Shown piece by piece: positions 38,035-47,100 of a stretch of 64,000 nt of DNA. Each line of letters begins with the position of its first letter. Position 1 is the stretch's first letter. The notes beneath the pieces were generated by a model that worked only from the letters and a program-made list of their open reading frames with translations, ran no database searches and was not told the origin of the DNA. The DNA comes from Mycoplasmatota bacterium (GTDB lineage Bacteria > Bacillota_I > Bacilli_A > Izemoplasmatales > Hujiaoplasmataceae), in the NCBI GenBank assembly GCA_016342455.1, contig JAEIOE010000005.1, positions 20,256-84,255 of the forward strand, in the 5' to 3' direction. The position numbers and the translations under genes were made by a program.

Positions 38035-38562
38035 GGAACCTATGCGGTTTTTAATAATTATATAGGTGGATCTCATTCGTTAGCAAATCATGTGAACAAA
38101 ACAAGTCAATCATTTAAATTGATTTATGATCCTTATATAAGTACAATTTTGGGTAATGTGTCCTACACAATCACTGAATCAGATAAAACCGCTAGTTTAT
38201 TTTATACTTATTCGAGTTTTGGAACAGCATCTGCTAAATATGGAGCGGGTATTAATTTAGCTGGTTGGATTGGATTATATGGGTTTGTTTCAACTCCAGG
38301 GGATTTCGGTATGGGTGTTCAAATAACGCCGTGGGTCCATGCATCAGGACAAATAGGTTTGAGTGGTATAGGAGTTTCAGTAGGAATTAATATTGGGAAT
38401 ACAGCACATGATATTTCGGTTAATGTTGGTTGGGTAACTGTTGGCATTTTTGTAATAGCTACTTTACCAATTCCAGGAGCAAGAGCTGTTGCAACTACAG
38501 CTGCAGCAATCATTATTGTGGTTGGTATTATTCAATATGGAGATGGAGGATATTACTTCTAA
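37993..38562 (+). CDS. Cassette 2 small Gly-rich hydrophobic protein
   Basis: 189 residues starting MSEYITPVMYSDISGTYAVF. The first 15 residues are encoded inside the palindrome S2. The body alternates hydrophobic and small residues (KYGAGINLAGWIGLYGFVSTPGD, then GQIGLSGIGVSVGINIGN), suggesting beta strands. The C-terminus is a hydrophobic segment (VTVGIFVIATLPIPGARAVATT..IIIVVGII) ending GDGGYYF. There is no signal peptide or enzyme motif. Beyond the shared N-terminus it does not resemble cassette 1, so the pair shows a constant head and a variable body as in polymorphic effectors. The ATG at 37993 follows AAGGTG by 8 bases. Its stop overlaps the partner's ATG. Confidence 0.7.
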   Translation: MSEYITPVMYSDISGTYAVFNNYIGGSHSLANHVNKTSQSFKLIYDPYISTILGNVSYTITESDKTASLFYTYSSFGTASAKYGAGINLAGWIGLYGFVSTPGDFGMGVQITPWVHASGQIGLSGIGVSVGINIGNTAHDISVNVGWVTVGIFVIATLPIPGARAVATTAAAIIIVVGIIQYGDGGYYF

Positions 38563-38993
38563 TGGTACAAGATATTACTTATTATGAGAATACATATAAA
38601 TATAGACAGAGGATTATAATAGCGGCAATTTTGTTTGTTATTGGTTTTGTTATTGGTGTTTGTGCGATAATTGTATATCATATTATAAAGCCTATTGATG
38701 TTTTAGAAATTTATCAACCAAAAGGAGAAGAGTTTCTCATTACTATAATATGTATGGTTTTCTCGATTCTCTTTGGTGTTTCAGCATATAGATTAAATAA
38801 CTATGTACAATCCATTCATATAGACAAAAGCGATATTAGATTAGTTGTTAAAAAAAAGGAAATAACTTTATGTAAATCCGATTTAGAGAATTTTCAAATT
38901 CGTATAAATTACTTGTTTCAAATAGAATATATTCTAAATTTTAAAAATATAACTAATGTACTTATCATATCAAGTAAAAGAAGGGTATATTAA
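38562..38993 (+). CDS. Cassette 2 partner: small membrane protein with a possible PH-like tail
   Basis: 143 residues: TYKYRQRIIIAAILF leads into the first of two membrane helices (about 17-43 and 58-78), followed by a soluble tail (SIHIDKSDIRLVVKKKEITLCKSDLENFQIRINYLFQIEYILNF). Layout and the TYKY lead match the cassette 1 partner, though overall identity is low. GGAGGA lies 11 bases upstream and the ATG overlaps the preceding stop, so the pair is translationally coupled. It is a candidate immunity protein for the upstream gene. Confidence 0.65.
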   Translation: MVQDITYYENTYKYRQRIIIAAILFVIGFVIGVCAIIVYHIIKPIDVLEIYQPKGEEFLITIICMVFSILFGVSAYRLNNYVQSIHIDKSDIRLVVKKKEITLCKSDLENFQIRINYLFQIEYILNFKNITNVLIISSKRRVY

Positions 38994-39182
38994 ATATTCT
39001 AAATAGTATTATTAAGCAAAACAAAGAACAAACTAAGATTTGAGTTGGAAAAACACTGTTTTACAGAGAAATAAGAAATAGGATAACATAAATATTTCAA
39101 TAAATAATTATCTATGAAAATAAGGACAGGTTAAAGAAGCGTGTTGTTAAGATGTATTTTAGACATATTGACAATATGGAAT

Positions 39183-39204
39183 GCTTATGTCTGACTACAT
39201 GACT
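39183..39204. repeat. Site S3: left arm of the cassette boundary site
   Basis: 22 bases matching the S2 left arm at 20 positions, followed by CC (39205-39206). The sequence to the right departs from the S2 right arm after about 8 bases. Short outer arms ATGGAAT/ATTCCAT (39176-39182, 39221-39227) make S3 a longer but imperfect dyad. Confidence 0.75.
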
Positions 39205-39234
39205 CCTGTGATGTTACAGTATTCCATTACATAA
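39187..39234 (+). pseudogene. 15-codon remnant of a third cassette head
   Basis: The frame reads MSDYMTPVMLQYSIT and stops. Its first nine codons differ from the cassette 2 gene at four bases, all in third codon positions, so it looks like a diverged copy of the same coding head with no body attached. It may be a truncated gene, or the start awaiting a cassette. Confidence 0.6.
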
Positions 39235-39448
39235 CAACAGTTTTTTAATCTGAAGACAAGTGCATATTACAACATTTAAGAATAAATATGTTATTGGCTT
39301 TAAAACTTCATAATATTCAGTTTTTTTAAATTGTATGTTAATAATTTGATGTATGTATTCTATACTATAAATTGCATTAGTTTTGTTTGCTAACCTAAAA
39401 ACTTGTAAATATAACATTTTTTTGGTATAATACTGTTGAGGTGATAAT

Positions 39449-40639
39449 ATGCTAAAAAGATCAATGTACATGAATACTTTAATTGATTGTATAGATAATG
39501 GAATGGTTAAACTTTTAGTAGGAGTTAGAAGAAGTGGAAAATCAACACTGCTAAAAATGCTTATAAAACATATGCTTGACAATAAAATAAAATCCGATCA
39601 GATTATTGAAATCAATTATGAAATGATTGAATATGATTATCTAAAAGATAAGAATACGCTTCATGACTATGTTTCAAAACGTGTACACCCTAGTAAAAAA
39701 ACTTATCTATTTATAGACGAAGTTCAGGAGATACCTGAGTGGGCTAGAGTAGTTAACTCATTGAAAGTAACTTTTAATATAGATATATATGTTACAGGAT
39801 CAAATGCAAGAGTATTCACAGGAGAACACCTAACGTTTTTAGCTGGAAGATATATATCTATTAATGTCTATCCTTTAAGTTTTGCTGAATTGTGTAGTTT
39901 TTTAGGTGAAAAGAGTAGTATTAACAAATATAACGACTTTTTAGATAGTAGTTTTCCAGGAATAGTATTACAACAAAATAAGAAATTAAAAAGCATTATG
40001 AAGCAAGATTTATTTGATACAATATTTGAAAGAGATATTATATTGCGAGGTAAAATTAGAAATGAAAGTATCTTCTTCAAAGTAGCTCGATTTATTTTGG
40101 AACACATCGGTTCTATGATTTCTATAAATAAAATTCGAAACACATTAGTTTCAAATAGTAATAACGTATCTTATGAAGCAGTAGATAATTATATAAATCT
40201 AATGGTTAAGTCATACTTTTTATATCCTTGTTATAGATATGATATTAAAGGTAAAGAGATATTAAAGACAAATAACAAATTCTATGTTGTAGACTTTGGT
40301 ATTAGACAAAAAATTATACCTAACTCCGAAACTAACACAGGAAGAATTTTGGAAAATTTTATTTTTCTTGAATTGGTTAAACATGGATATAATGTGTATG
40401 TTGGTAAAGTTGGAAGAGATCACGAGATAGATTTTGTTGCAACAAAGGATAATAAAAAGATGTACATACAAGTATCTGAATCCATAATTAATCCCACTAC
40501 AAGAGAGAGAGAAATAAAACCTTTTAAACAAATTAAAGATATGGGAGACCGCTTAATAGTTTCACTGGATACTATTAAGTATAAATCTGAATATTTTAAT
40601 CATGTATCTCTATTGGAGTTCATTGATATTATTGAATAA
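39449..40639 (+). CDS. AAA ATPase with DUF4143 C-terminal domain
   Basis: 396 residues. The N-terminal AAA domain has Walker A GVRRSGKSTLL near residue 24, Walker B TYLFIDEVQEIPEW near 88 and a sensor TGSNARVF near 119. The C-terminal DUF4143 part (about 215-390) carries YKVDFG-like YVVDFGIRQKI and DHEIDFVATKDNKKMYIQVSES, a PD-(D/E)XK-like core. This large family is common on mobile and accessory DNA, and its function is unclear. gaggtgat precedes the ATG and a consensus -10 lies 18 bases upstream. It has its own terminator. Confidence 0.88.
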   Translation: MLKRSMYMNTLIDCIDNGMVKLLVGVRRSGKSTLLKMLIKHMLDNKIKSDQIIEINYEMIEYDYLKDKNTLHDYVSKRVHPSKKTYLFIDEVQEIPEWARVVNSLKVTFNIDIYVTGSNARVFTGEHLTFLAGRYISINVYPLSFAELCSFLGEKSSINKYNDFLDSSFPGIVLQQNKKLKSIMKQDLFDTIFERDIILRGKIRNESIFFKVARFILEHIGSMISINKIRNTLVSNSNNVSYEAVDNYINLMVKSYFLYPCYRYDIKGKEILKTNNKFYVVDFGIRQKIIPNSETNTGRILENFIFLELVKHGYNVYVGKVGRDHEIDFVATKDNKKMYIQVSESIINPTTREREIKPFKQIKDMGDRLIVSLDTIKYKSEYFNHVSLLEFIDIIE

Positions 40640-40667
40640 TATATACTTTTTCAATTTTGCTAACAAT

Positions 40668-40691
40668 CCAGTCATGTATATAGATACAATT
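40668..40691 (+). repeat. Site S4: degenerate right-arm copy
   Basis: CC followed by 22 bases that match the S1/S2 right arm; 17 of the 24 positions agree. Read in the frame equivalent to the cassette genes it gives NPVMYIDT against TPVMYSDI. It is probably a decayed cassette boundary. Confidence 0.4.
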
Positions 40692-40705
40692 TACATAATA
40701 TCATC

Positions 40706-40735
40706 AAAACAGAAGATTTTACTTCTGTTTTTTTA
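40706..40735 (+). terminator. Terminator after the DUF4143 gene
   Basis: 10-bp stem AAAACAGAAG/CTTCTGTTTT with a 6-base loop followed by further T residues. Confidence 0.85.
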
Positions 40736-40769
40736 TAAAAAAACTGCGGATATTTGGTATAATACATAT

Positions 40770-41654
40770 ATGGAAGAAATATACGCAAAAACTATTCTAC
40801 AAAGAAGTAAAGCCTCAATGGATGGCTGGATTTATCAAGACTATAACATGAACCTTTATCGTGGTTGTTCACATGGATGTATCTACTGTGATTCCAGGTC
40901 TCTTTGTTATGGAATTGATAACTTTGATTTAGTAAAACCGAAGAAAGATGCTATAAAGATACTTGAATTAGAGTTGATGTCCAAAAGAATTAAAGGAGTG
41001 TGTGCTATGGGGTCGATGTCTGATCCATATAATCCTTTGGAAAAGAAATTAGAATTAACAAGAAATGCACTTAAACTATTCTACAAATATGGATTTGGTA
41101 CGTCCGTTATTACAAAAAGCGCTATGGTTACAAGGGATATAGATTTATTCAAACTAATAAATATAAACAAATCAGTTATTGTCAATATAACAATTACGAC
41201 AGTGGACAATGAATTACAAAAACTAATCGAACCAAACTCATCAACTACTCTTGAGAGATTTAAAGCAATTAAACAATTAAACGAAGCAGGGATAAAAGCT
41301 GGCCTTATGTTAATGCCTATTCTTCCATATATCAATGATTCAATAGAGAATTTAGATAAACTAATCGAATTAGCAAGAGAATACAAGGCTCATCACATCT
41401 TTGCAATCTTTGGAGTAACTTTAAGAGATAGACAAAGAGAATATTACTATAAACATCTAAAAAAACTCTTTCCTGGAATTGTTGACAAATATAAAGAAAA
41501 CTACGGTGAATCTTACTCTTGTCAATCACCAAACGCAAAAATGCTATACGAACATCTCACTAAGAAATGTGAAGAGTATAAGATACTTTATAAGATAAAA
41601 TCCATCAATGAAAGTTTCCTAAAAATCCCCAAGCAGCTTGCTTTAGAACTATGA
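40770..41654 (+). CDS. SPL-family radical SAM protein
   Basis: 294 residues. DYNMNLYRGCSHGCIYCDSRSLCYGIDNF carries the CxxxCxxC cluster motif of the Spl-like branch; GSMSDPYNPLEK and TKSAMVTRDIDL follow as in this family. Bona fide spore photoproduct lyase repairs UV damage, but many relatives like this one have no proven function. The start at 40770 gives the family N-terminus (AKTILQRSK). It has no ribosome site and lies only 6 bases after TATAAT (40758-40763), so the mRNA may be leaderless. An ATG at 40818 would cut conserved sequence. Confidence 0.82.
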   Translation: MEEIYAKTILQRSKASMDGWIYQDYNMNLYRGCSHGCIYCDSRSLCYGIDNFDLVKPKKDAIKILELELMSKRIKGVCAMGSMSDPYNPLEKKLELTRNALKLFYKYGFGTSVITKSAMVTRDIDLFKLININKSVIVNITITTVDNELQKLIEPNSSTTLERFKAIKQLNEAGIKAGLMLMPILPYINDSIENLDKLIELAREYKAHHIFAIFGVTLRDRQREYYYKHLKKLFPGIVDKYKENYGESYSCQSPNAKMLYEHLTKKCEEYKILYKIKSINESFLKIPKQLALEL

Positions 41655-41680
41655 ATCCAATTTTTTGGATTCTTTTTATT
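41653..41680 (+). terminator. Terminator after the SPL-like gene
   Basis: 8-bp stem GAATCCAA/TTGGATTC with a TTTT loop and a T-rich tail. Confidence 0.85.
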
Positions 41681-41686
41681 TTACTA

Positions 41687-41715
41687 TTTACATTACAATT
41701 AAAATGCGGTATAAT
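41687..41715 (+). promoter_or_regulatory. Promoter of the padR-jet operon
   Basis: TTTACA (41687-41692), 17 bases, TATAAT (41710-41715). Confidence 0.85.
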
Positions 41716-41759
41716 ATAAACACGTTATGTATAAAATGTTATTGCATAAACAGTTTATA
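41715..41759 (+). promoter_or_regulatory. Candidate PadR operator of the jet operon
   Basis: Inverted repeat with 15-base arms, TATAAACACGTTATG (41715-41729) and CATAAACAGTTTATA (41745-41759), 12 of 15 positions pairing, 15-base spacer. It starts at the last base of the -10 element and would block the transcription start. Confidence 0.5.
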
Positions 41760-41775
41760 TAGAGGAGGTGAGATA

Positions 41776-42126
41776 ATGACGAATTCTGGTGAATATATAA
41801 GAGGCTTTACAAATTATATTATTCTTTCTATTTTAAGTGAATTTGATAGTTACGGCTATGAAATAACGAAGATAATTGAATCAGTAAGCAAACAAAACTT
41901 TCAGCTTACTGAAGCAACACTATATATTGCTCTTAAGAAGATGAAGCAGAATGAATTAATAAATAGTTATTCTAGTAAGAACAAAAAAGGAATGAATAGA
42001 CGTTATTATCAAATTACTCCAAAAGGCAAAGAGAAGCTGAAACTTTTTAGAAAAGATTGGGTAATGATTGAAGCTACCTTATCAACACTAGTTAGTGGCA
42101 GTTTTAAATATAATAAAGAAAAATAG
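41776..42126 (+). CDS. PadR family transcriptional regulator of the jet operon
   Basis: 116 residues. Winged helix: RGFTNYIILSILSEFDSYGYEITKIIESVS, LTEATLYIALKKMKQNELINSYSS and MNRRYYQITPKGKEKL. It is a distinct paralog of the PadR at 3022. The start at 41776 follows AGGAGGTG. The JetA-like gene begins 11 bases after its stop, so the regulator heads the operon, consistent with autoregulated expression of a costly or toxic SMC system. Confidence 0.9.
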   Translation: MTNSGEYIRGFTNYIILSILSEFDSYGYEITKIIESVSKQNFQLTEATLYIALKKMKQNELINSYSSKNKKGMNRRYYQITPKGKEKLKLFRKDWVMIEATLSTLVSGSFKYNKEK

Positions 42127-42137
42127 GATGTGATATT

Positions 42138-43541
42138 ATGGATTTATACAACATTATACCAAAGCAATTCTTCAGTCCCTTATGCAGCAAGAACCAAAAA
42201 GTTTATTTAGCTTGTATTTTAGAATTATTCAAGGTCTATGAAAAAGGTTCTATTTTAGGTATGGAGAAGACATTAGCAAAACAAACAATCATGGATTACC
42301 TTGAGCTACATCCAATAGATGAAGAAATTGAAGGAACGGAAGCAGAACAAGAAATTACAAACAGAGACAGAGCTAATCAGATTCTGAGAAGATTAGAAGA
42401 ATGCGAATGGATTGATGTCGATGTTAATAATGACTATGAAGAGCAAATCAACTTTAGAGACTATGCAATTACAGTCATTCAAGCCTTCAGAGACATTTCT
42501 ACAGATTCTATCTATGGGGATTCATCAGAAGATCATGAATTCAGAGGTTATATCTATACTGTATACACACTGCTTTTAAATGATCATCATGAATACGGAA
42601 TGGTTGTTGAACAAGTTAATCGCAATACAGTTGCCTTTGTAAGAGAGATAAGAAAACTAGATTCTCGTTTAAAATTCTATATTAAAAGTATTGTAGAAAA
42701 CGCTGAAATCAAAGACTTAATCAATGTGCTAGTAAACTATAAGGTAGAACTTGCTGATCAAGCTTATCGTAAATTAAAAACAAGTGATAACATCAACAAG
42801 TATCGTTCTGAGATTATTAAGACTTTAGAGACTTACCAATCTGATCCAGTTATTATGGAACTTATCGCAAGAGACTTCTTAGTGAAATCTAGTAATAATC
42901 ATGACCTAGCAATGATGAGAGCTAATAAGCGAATTGACGATATGATTGATATCTATAATTCTATTGATTACATCATTGATGAAATTGACAATAAAAACAA
43001 AATTTATGTCAATTCAACCATTTCAAAAATTAAGTTCTTATTATCAGATGATGAATCAGTAATCACGAAACTTACTTCCATTTTGAAATATTTCTCAGGA
43101 GAAGTAAAACAAAGAAAAACGAAGAAAGCACTCCTTAATGTAGAACCATTATTTAATATAACGAACTATTCACAAATAAGTAATCATTCTTTATATACAC
43201 CAAGAGGATTCTATAAACGAGTTGAATCTCAATTCCTATTAGAAAACAATGGTGGACCTGGTATTAAACTTCAAGAAGCTTTCTATAAGGAGTTTGAACG
43301 AAACTATTCAGAAGATGTTATCAATAAATATTTAAGTGATTACTTCCAAGAAAATGCTTTAATTAAAGCATCAGAGATAATAAGAGATGATATGTCTGAT
43401 GAAGCAGTACTTAAATTACTATACATTCTAGTATATTCGGGTGACGAACTTGATTACTACATTAAACCATTACACAAAGAAATAGAACATACTAGATTTA
43501 AATTAGTTGATTTCGAAATTATAAGGGGGATAGAAGAATGA
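42138..43541 (+). CDS. jetA: JetA-like subunit of a Wadjet/MksBEF-type SMC complex
   Basis: 467 residues, mostly helical, opening MDLYNIIPKQFFSPLCSKNQKVYLACILELFKVYEKG, which I recognise as the JetA (DUF5716-like) family. JetA corresponds to the kleisin MukF/MksF: an N-terminal winged helix, a middle helical part that binds the SMC neck, and a C-terminal winged helix that binds the SMC head. It is followed by JetB with a 4-base overlap. The assignment rests on the N-terminal pattern plus the order JetA-JetB-JetC. Confidence 0.82.
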   Translation: MDLYNIIPKQFFSPLCSKNQKVYLACILELFKVYEKGSILGMEKTLAKQTIMDYLELHPIDEEIEGTEAEQEITNRDRANQILRRLEECEWIDVDVNNDYEEQINFRDYAITVIQAFRDISTDSIYGDSSEDHEFRGYIYTVYTLLLNDHHEYGMVVEQVNRNTVAFVREIRKLDSRLKFYIKSIVENAEIKDLINVLVNYKVELADQAYRKLKTSDNINKYRSEIIKTLETYQSDPVIMELIARDFLVKSSNNHDLAMMRANKRIDDMIDIYNSIDYIIDEIDNKNKIYVNSTISKIKFLLSDDESVITKLTSILKYFSGEVKQRKTKKALLNVEPLFNITNYSQISNHSLYTPRGFYKRVESQFLLENNGGPGIKLQEAFYKEFERNYSEDVINKYLSDYFQENALIKASEIIRDDMSDEAVLKLLYILVYSGDELDYYIKPLHKEIEHTRFKLVDFEIIRGIEE

Positions 43542-44143
43542 TACTTGAAAACTTTGAAGAACTAAATGCCTCACAAAAGAATATGTTTGCTAGAACATGT
43601 TTAAGGCTATTACAAACGGGATTCTTAGCCCGTGATAAACATGACAATAAGGATATGTATTACTTCTTGATCAGCTATAAGAAATATTTTGATGAATACT
43701 TTGAAATTATGAACTACGAAATAGTACTAAATAGAGATGCAGGAGCAGTTCAATTGTTACATCAAGACAATCAAAACGTTTTAAGATTAAACAAAGAAGA
43801 AACAATGGTTTTATTAATTTTAAGAATTTTATACCATCAACATTTATCTGATGCATCCATTAATGACAATATAGTTGTTTCCATTGATGAAGTTCATACA
43901 AATTATGATGCGCTTGAACTGAAAAAGAAAATTAATAAAACAGACCTTGTTAGAGTATTAAGACTATACAAAAGATATAACATTATTGAACCAATCGGAG
44001 ACATCACAAAATCTAATTCAAAAGTGATCATCTTCCCAACAGTGTTATTCGCAATCAATACAGCATCTATAAATGATGTTTACGATTTAATTAAACGCAT
44101 GGAGCCAGTAGAAGGAAGTGATGAAGATGAAGAAACTAACTAA
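43538..44143 (+). CDS. jetB: JetB-like subunit (DUF4194, MukE/MksE-like)
   Basis: 201 residues. The segments ARTCLRLLQTGFLARDK, YKKYFDEYFEIMNYEIVLNRDAGAVQLLHQDNQNVLRLNKEETMVLLILRILYHQ and YNIIEPIGDI..KVIIFPTVLFAI match the DUF4194/JetB family, two winged helices that bind the kleisin JetA. An aaggggg site lies before the ATG. Its 3' end overlaps jetC by 17 bases. Confidence 0.85.
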   Translation: MILENFEELNASQKNMFARTCLRLLQTGFLARDKHDNKDMYYFLISYKKYFDEYFEIMNYEIVLNRDAGAVQLLHQDNQNVLRLNKEETMVLLILRILYHQHLSDASINDNIVVSIDEVHTNYDALELKKKINKTDLVRVLRLYKRYNIIEPIGDITKSNSKVIIFPTVLFAINTASINDVYDLIKRMEPVEGSDEDEETN

Positions 44144-47100
44144 AATTAGATTGATTAATTGGCATTATTTTGCTAATGAAACAATCCACATAAAAAACAA
44201 CACTTTAATTACTGGACAAAATGCTACTGGTAAATCAACAATCATCGATGCAGTTGCTTTTGTTATTACTGCAGGGGATCAAATATTTAACCTAGCAGCG
44301 AATGAAAAAAGTAAAAGAGATTTAAGAGGTTATGTTAAATGTAAACTTGGTACAAATAAACAAGAATACCTAAGAGAAGGAGATATCACAGGACATGTTG
44401 CATTAGAGTTCTATGATGAAACGAAACAAACATACTTCACAGTAGGTACTGTTATTGATGTCTTTGGTGATATCGTGGCTCCTAAGGTTGCTTTCTGGCA
44501 TTTTGATGGAATGATGGAAGAAGAATTGTTTACAGATGAAGAGGGTAAAATCAAAACAATTACTCAATTTAAAAAATCTAAAAAAGCTAGTCATATCTAT
44601 AGAACAAGAAGAGAAGCAAAACTATCATTTAGAAGTTTATTTGGTTCTATCAATGAAACATACTTCTCATTAATTCCAAAAGCCTTAGCTTTTAAACCTA
44701 TCCCAGATGTAAAAGATTTTATTTATAGATATTTACTAGAAGAAAAAGTATTAGATGTTGAATCTATTAAAGAATCAATCAACTCATACCGTGACTTAGA
44801 AGCTACCTTAAAAGTAATTAAAAGAAAAGTTACTGACCTTGAAGATATCAAAGCTATCTATGAAGAAATACAAAAGAATTCAGATCAAAAACATTTTTAT
44901 GAATACTTTATGGAATTATTAGAAATTGAAATAAACAAAAACGAGATTTCTAGTTTAAACACAAAACTTACTCAAATATCTATTGCAAAAGATAAAAATA
45001 AAAAGCAAATAGAAGAAATAAATACACAACTTACTCTATTAGATGAAAGATCAAAAGAAATCTATTCTATGTTATCTAGTAATGATACCTTTAAAATGGC
45101 GGAATTATACGATAAAGAGATTAAAGATTTAACGAAGAAAATAGATACACAAGGTGAAATAAGAGCTTATTCTAAAAAGAAATTCAAGAAGACAAAACCA
45201 ATTATTACAGAATTAAAAACAGAACACAAAAGGCCAATCTATAACGACCTTGCAAAACTAGAATTATCAAAAGTTAATGAAGAAAACTATGATGATACAA
45301 AACTTCAATTACTAAAACTAAATCAAAAACTTGAAACAGTAGTTGATGACAACAAAGAAGAACTAGGTAGATTAAATCATATTAAAAATTCTTTGATCGA
45401 AGAAATCAATGGAATCTATATGACACTAAAAGACTTAGAAAACCATAACTTAAGATACAACCCTATGGTTAAAAAGTTACAATCAAGTATCATTCAAGGT
45501 GTTAAAAGACGCTATGATGTAGATATTAATGTTCATATACTTTGTGAACTATTAGAAATATCTTCTCCTGAGTGGCATGATACAGTGGAAGACTATTTAG
45601 GGAATCAACGTTTTAACTTAATCGTTGAACCAAGATACTTTGATGTTGCTTTAGAAGTATACAATGAAGTAAAAGATAGTTTAGGTATTTATGGTCTTGG
45701 TTTAGTAAATACTAAAAAAATTCAACATTTCAAAAACTTTAGAGAAAATTCATTAGCTTCTATCATCAGTTCAGAAAACATTGATGCTCGTCATTATGTA
45801 AATATGATCTGTGGAAATCTTATTATGGTTAAAGAAGTTTCTGAACTAGAAACCTATCCTCAAGCAATTACTTTATCAGGAATGGTTTATAGAAGTTATA
45901 CTGTGAGAAGTTTAAACAAGAAAACAGAAAAACCATTCATCGGTAAAAAAGCGCAGGAACAACAACTAGATAAATGGCGTCGTTTAGCGAATGAAATAAA
46001 AATTAGATTCAATAAAATTCAAGGTGAAATTCAAGTGGCTACTGAAGAAATTTCAGCAGTAAACAGTCTTGACATTAGAGGCATCATTACAATGTTAGAT
46101 TCATTCTATGATGTGGAAGCGCTAAAAGAAAGATTAAAAGAAGTCACTAAGAAAAAAGAACAATTATCAGAAGAAACATTGACTGAACTTAGAATTGATT
46201 ATGAAGGCATTAAAGAAGAAATAAGAGGCTTTGAAGTTAATCGTCAAAAAGCATATGAGAAAAACGGTAAATATAATTCAGACGAATTAAAATACCATGA
46301 GCGTATCTTAGACTTTGAAAAAGCAATCAGTAAGTATTCAAAGAGAGTAGATAAGCAATCTGATGAAGATCTTACAATAGAAACAAATGCTAGAAATCTA
46401 TATAATGAAGAAATCGCTAAATCAAGTGTTTCTAGTATTAGAGAAACCTATCAAAATCGTATTCTTTCCGAATTAGAAACCATTACGAACTTAGAAGATT
46501 CTTTAAGAACAAAACAAGTGAGATATACCGGTCAATTCAATCTTAGTTACCAATTCGGTAAAGAATATATTCAAGATTATCTTGATGAATTGAACAAGTT
46601 AGTGAAATCTGAACTAGTTAAGTATGAATCTAAAGTGAGAGAAGCGAGAGAATCAGCTGAAAAACTATTTAAGGAAGACTTTATTGCAAAACTTAGAAAT
46701 TATATTATTTCGGCTCAAAATGAAATTAAACACATCAATAGTACTTTAGCAAATATTCAGTTTGGTGATGACACTTATGAATTTATCTTCCCTAAATCAA
46801 AACAATATGGGGATTACTATGATATGGTTCTTAGTGACGAATCCTTAAAAGCTGGAACAGAAATGTTAAACTATGACTTTGAAATGAAATATCAAAGACA
46901 ATTAGAAGAACTATTTGTTAACTTAGCTTCAGAAGATTTAAATGCTCCTGGTGCTGTAAATAAGTTTACAGACTATAGAACTTATATGGATTATGATATT
47001 TTAATTCTTAATAATAGAGGAGAAACAACACTTTACTCAAAGGTGTTTAAAGAAAAATCTGGTGGGGAAACTCAAGTACCATTCTATGTAGCAACCCTAG

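Larger units (their letters stand above)
38994..39448. other. Gene-poor stretch holding site S3 and the promoter of the DUF4143 ATPase
   Basis: 455 bases. TTAAAGAAG (39131) and TTGACA (39168-39173) lie before S3; the latter is 19 bases before an ATG, exactly as at S2. After S3 come about 200 AT-rich bases without a gene. TTGTAA (39403-39408), 17 bases and TATAAT (39426-39431) form the promoter of the ATPase gene. Confidence 0.7.

Noticed and set aside
36777..39234. CRISPR array or direct-repeat array
   Set aside because: Repeats are only three and about 1.2 kb apart with genes between them; no short regular spacers.
37752..39448. Integron attC sites of the classic type
   Set aside because: No GTTRRRY core sites and no integron integrase in the window; the symmetry is far more perfect than in attC.
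39214..39582. 122-codon frame on the minus strand overlapping the DUF4143 gene start
   Set aside because: It runs antisense over a clear ATPase N-terminus and promoter, has no ribosome site and no family features.
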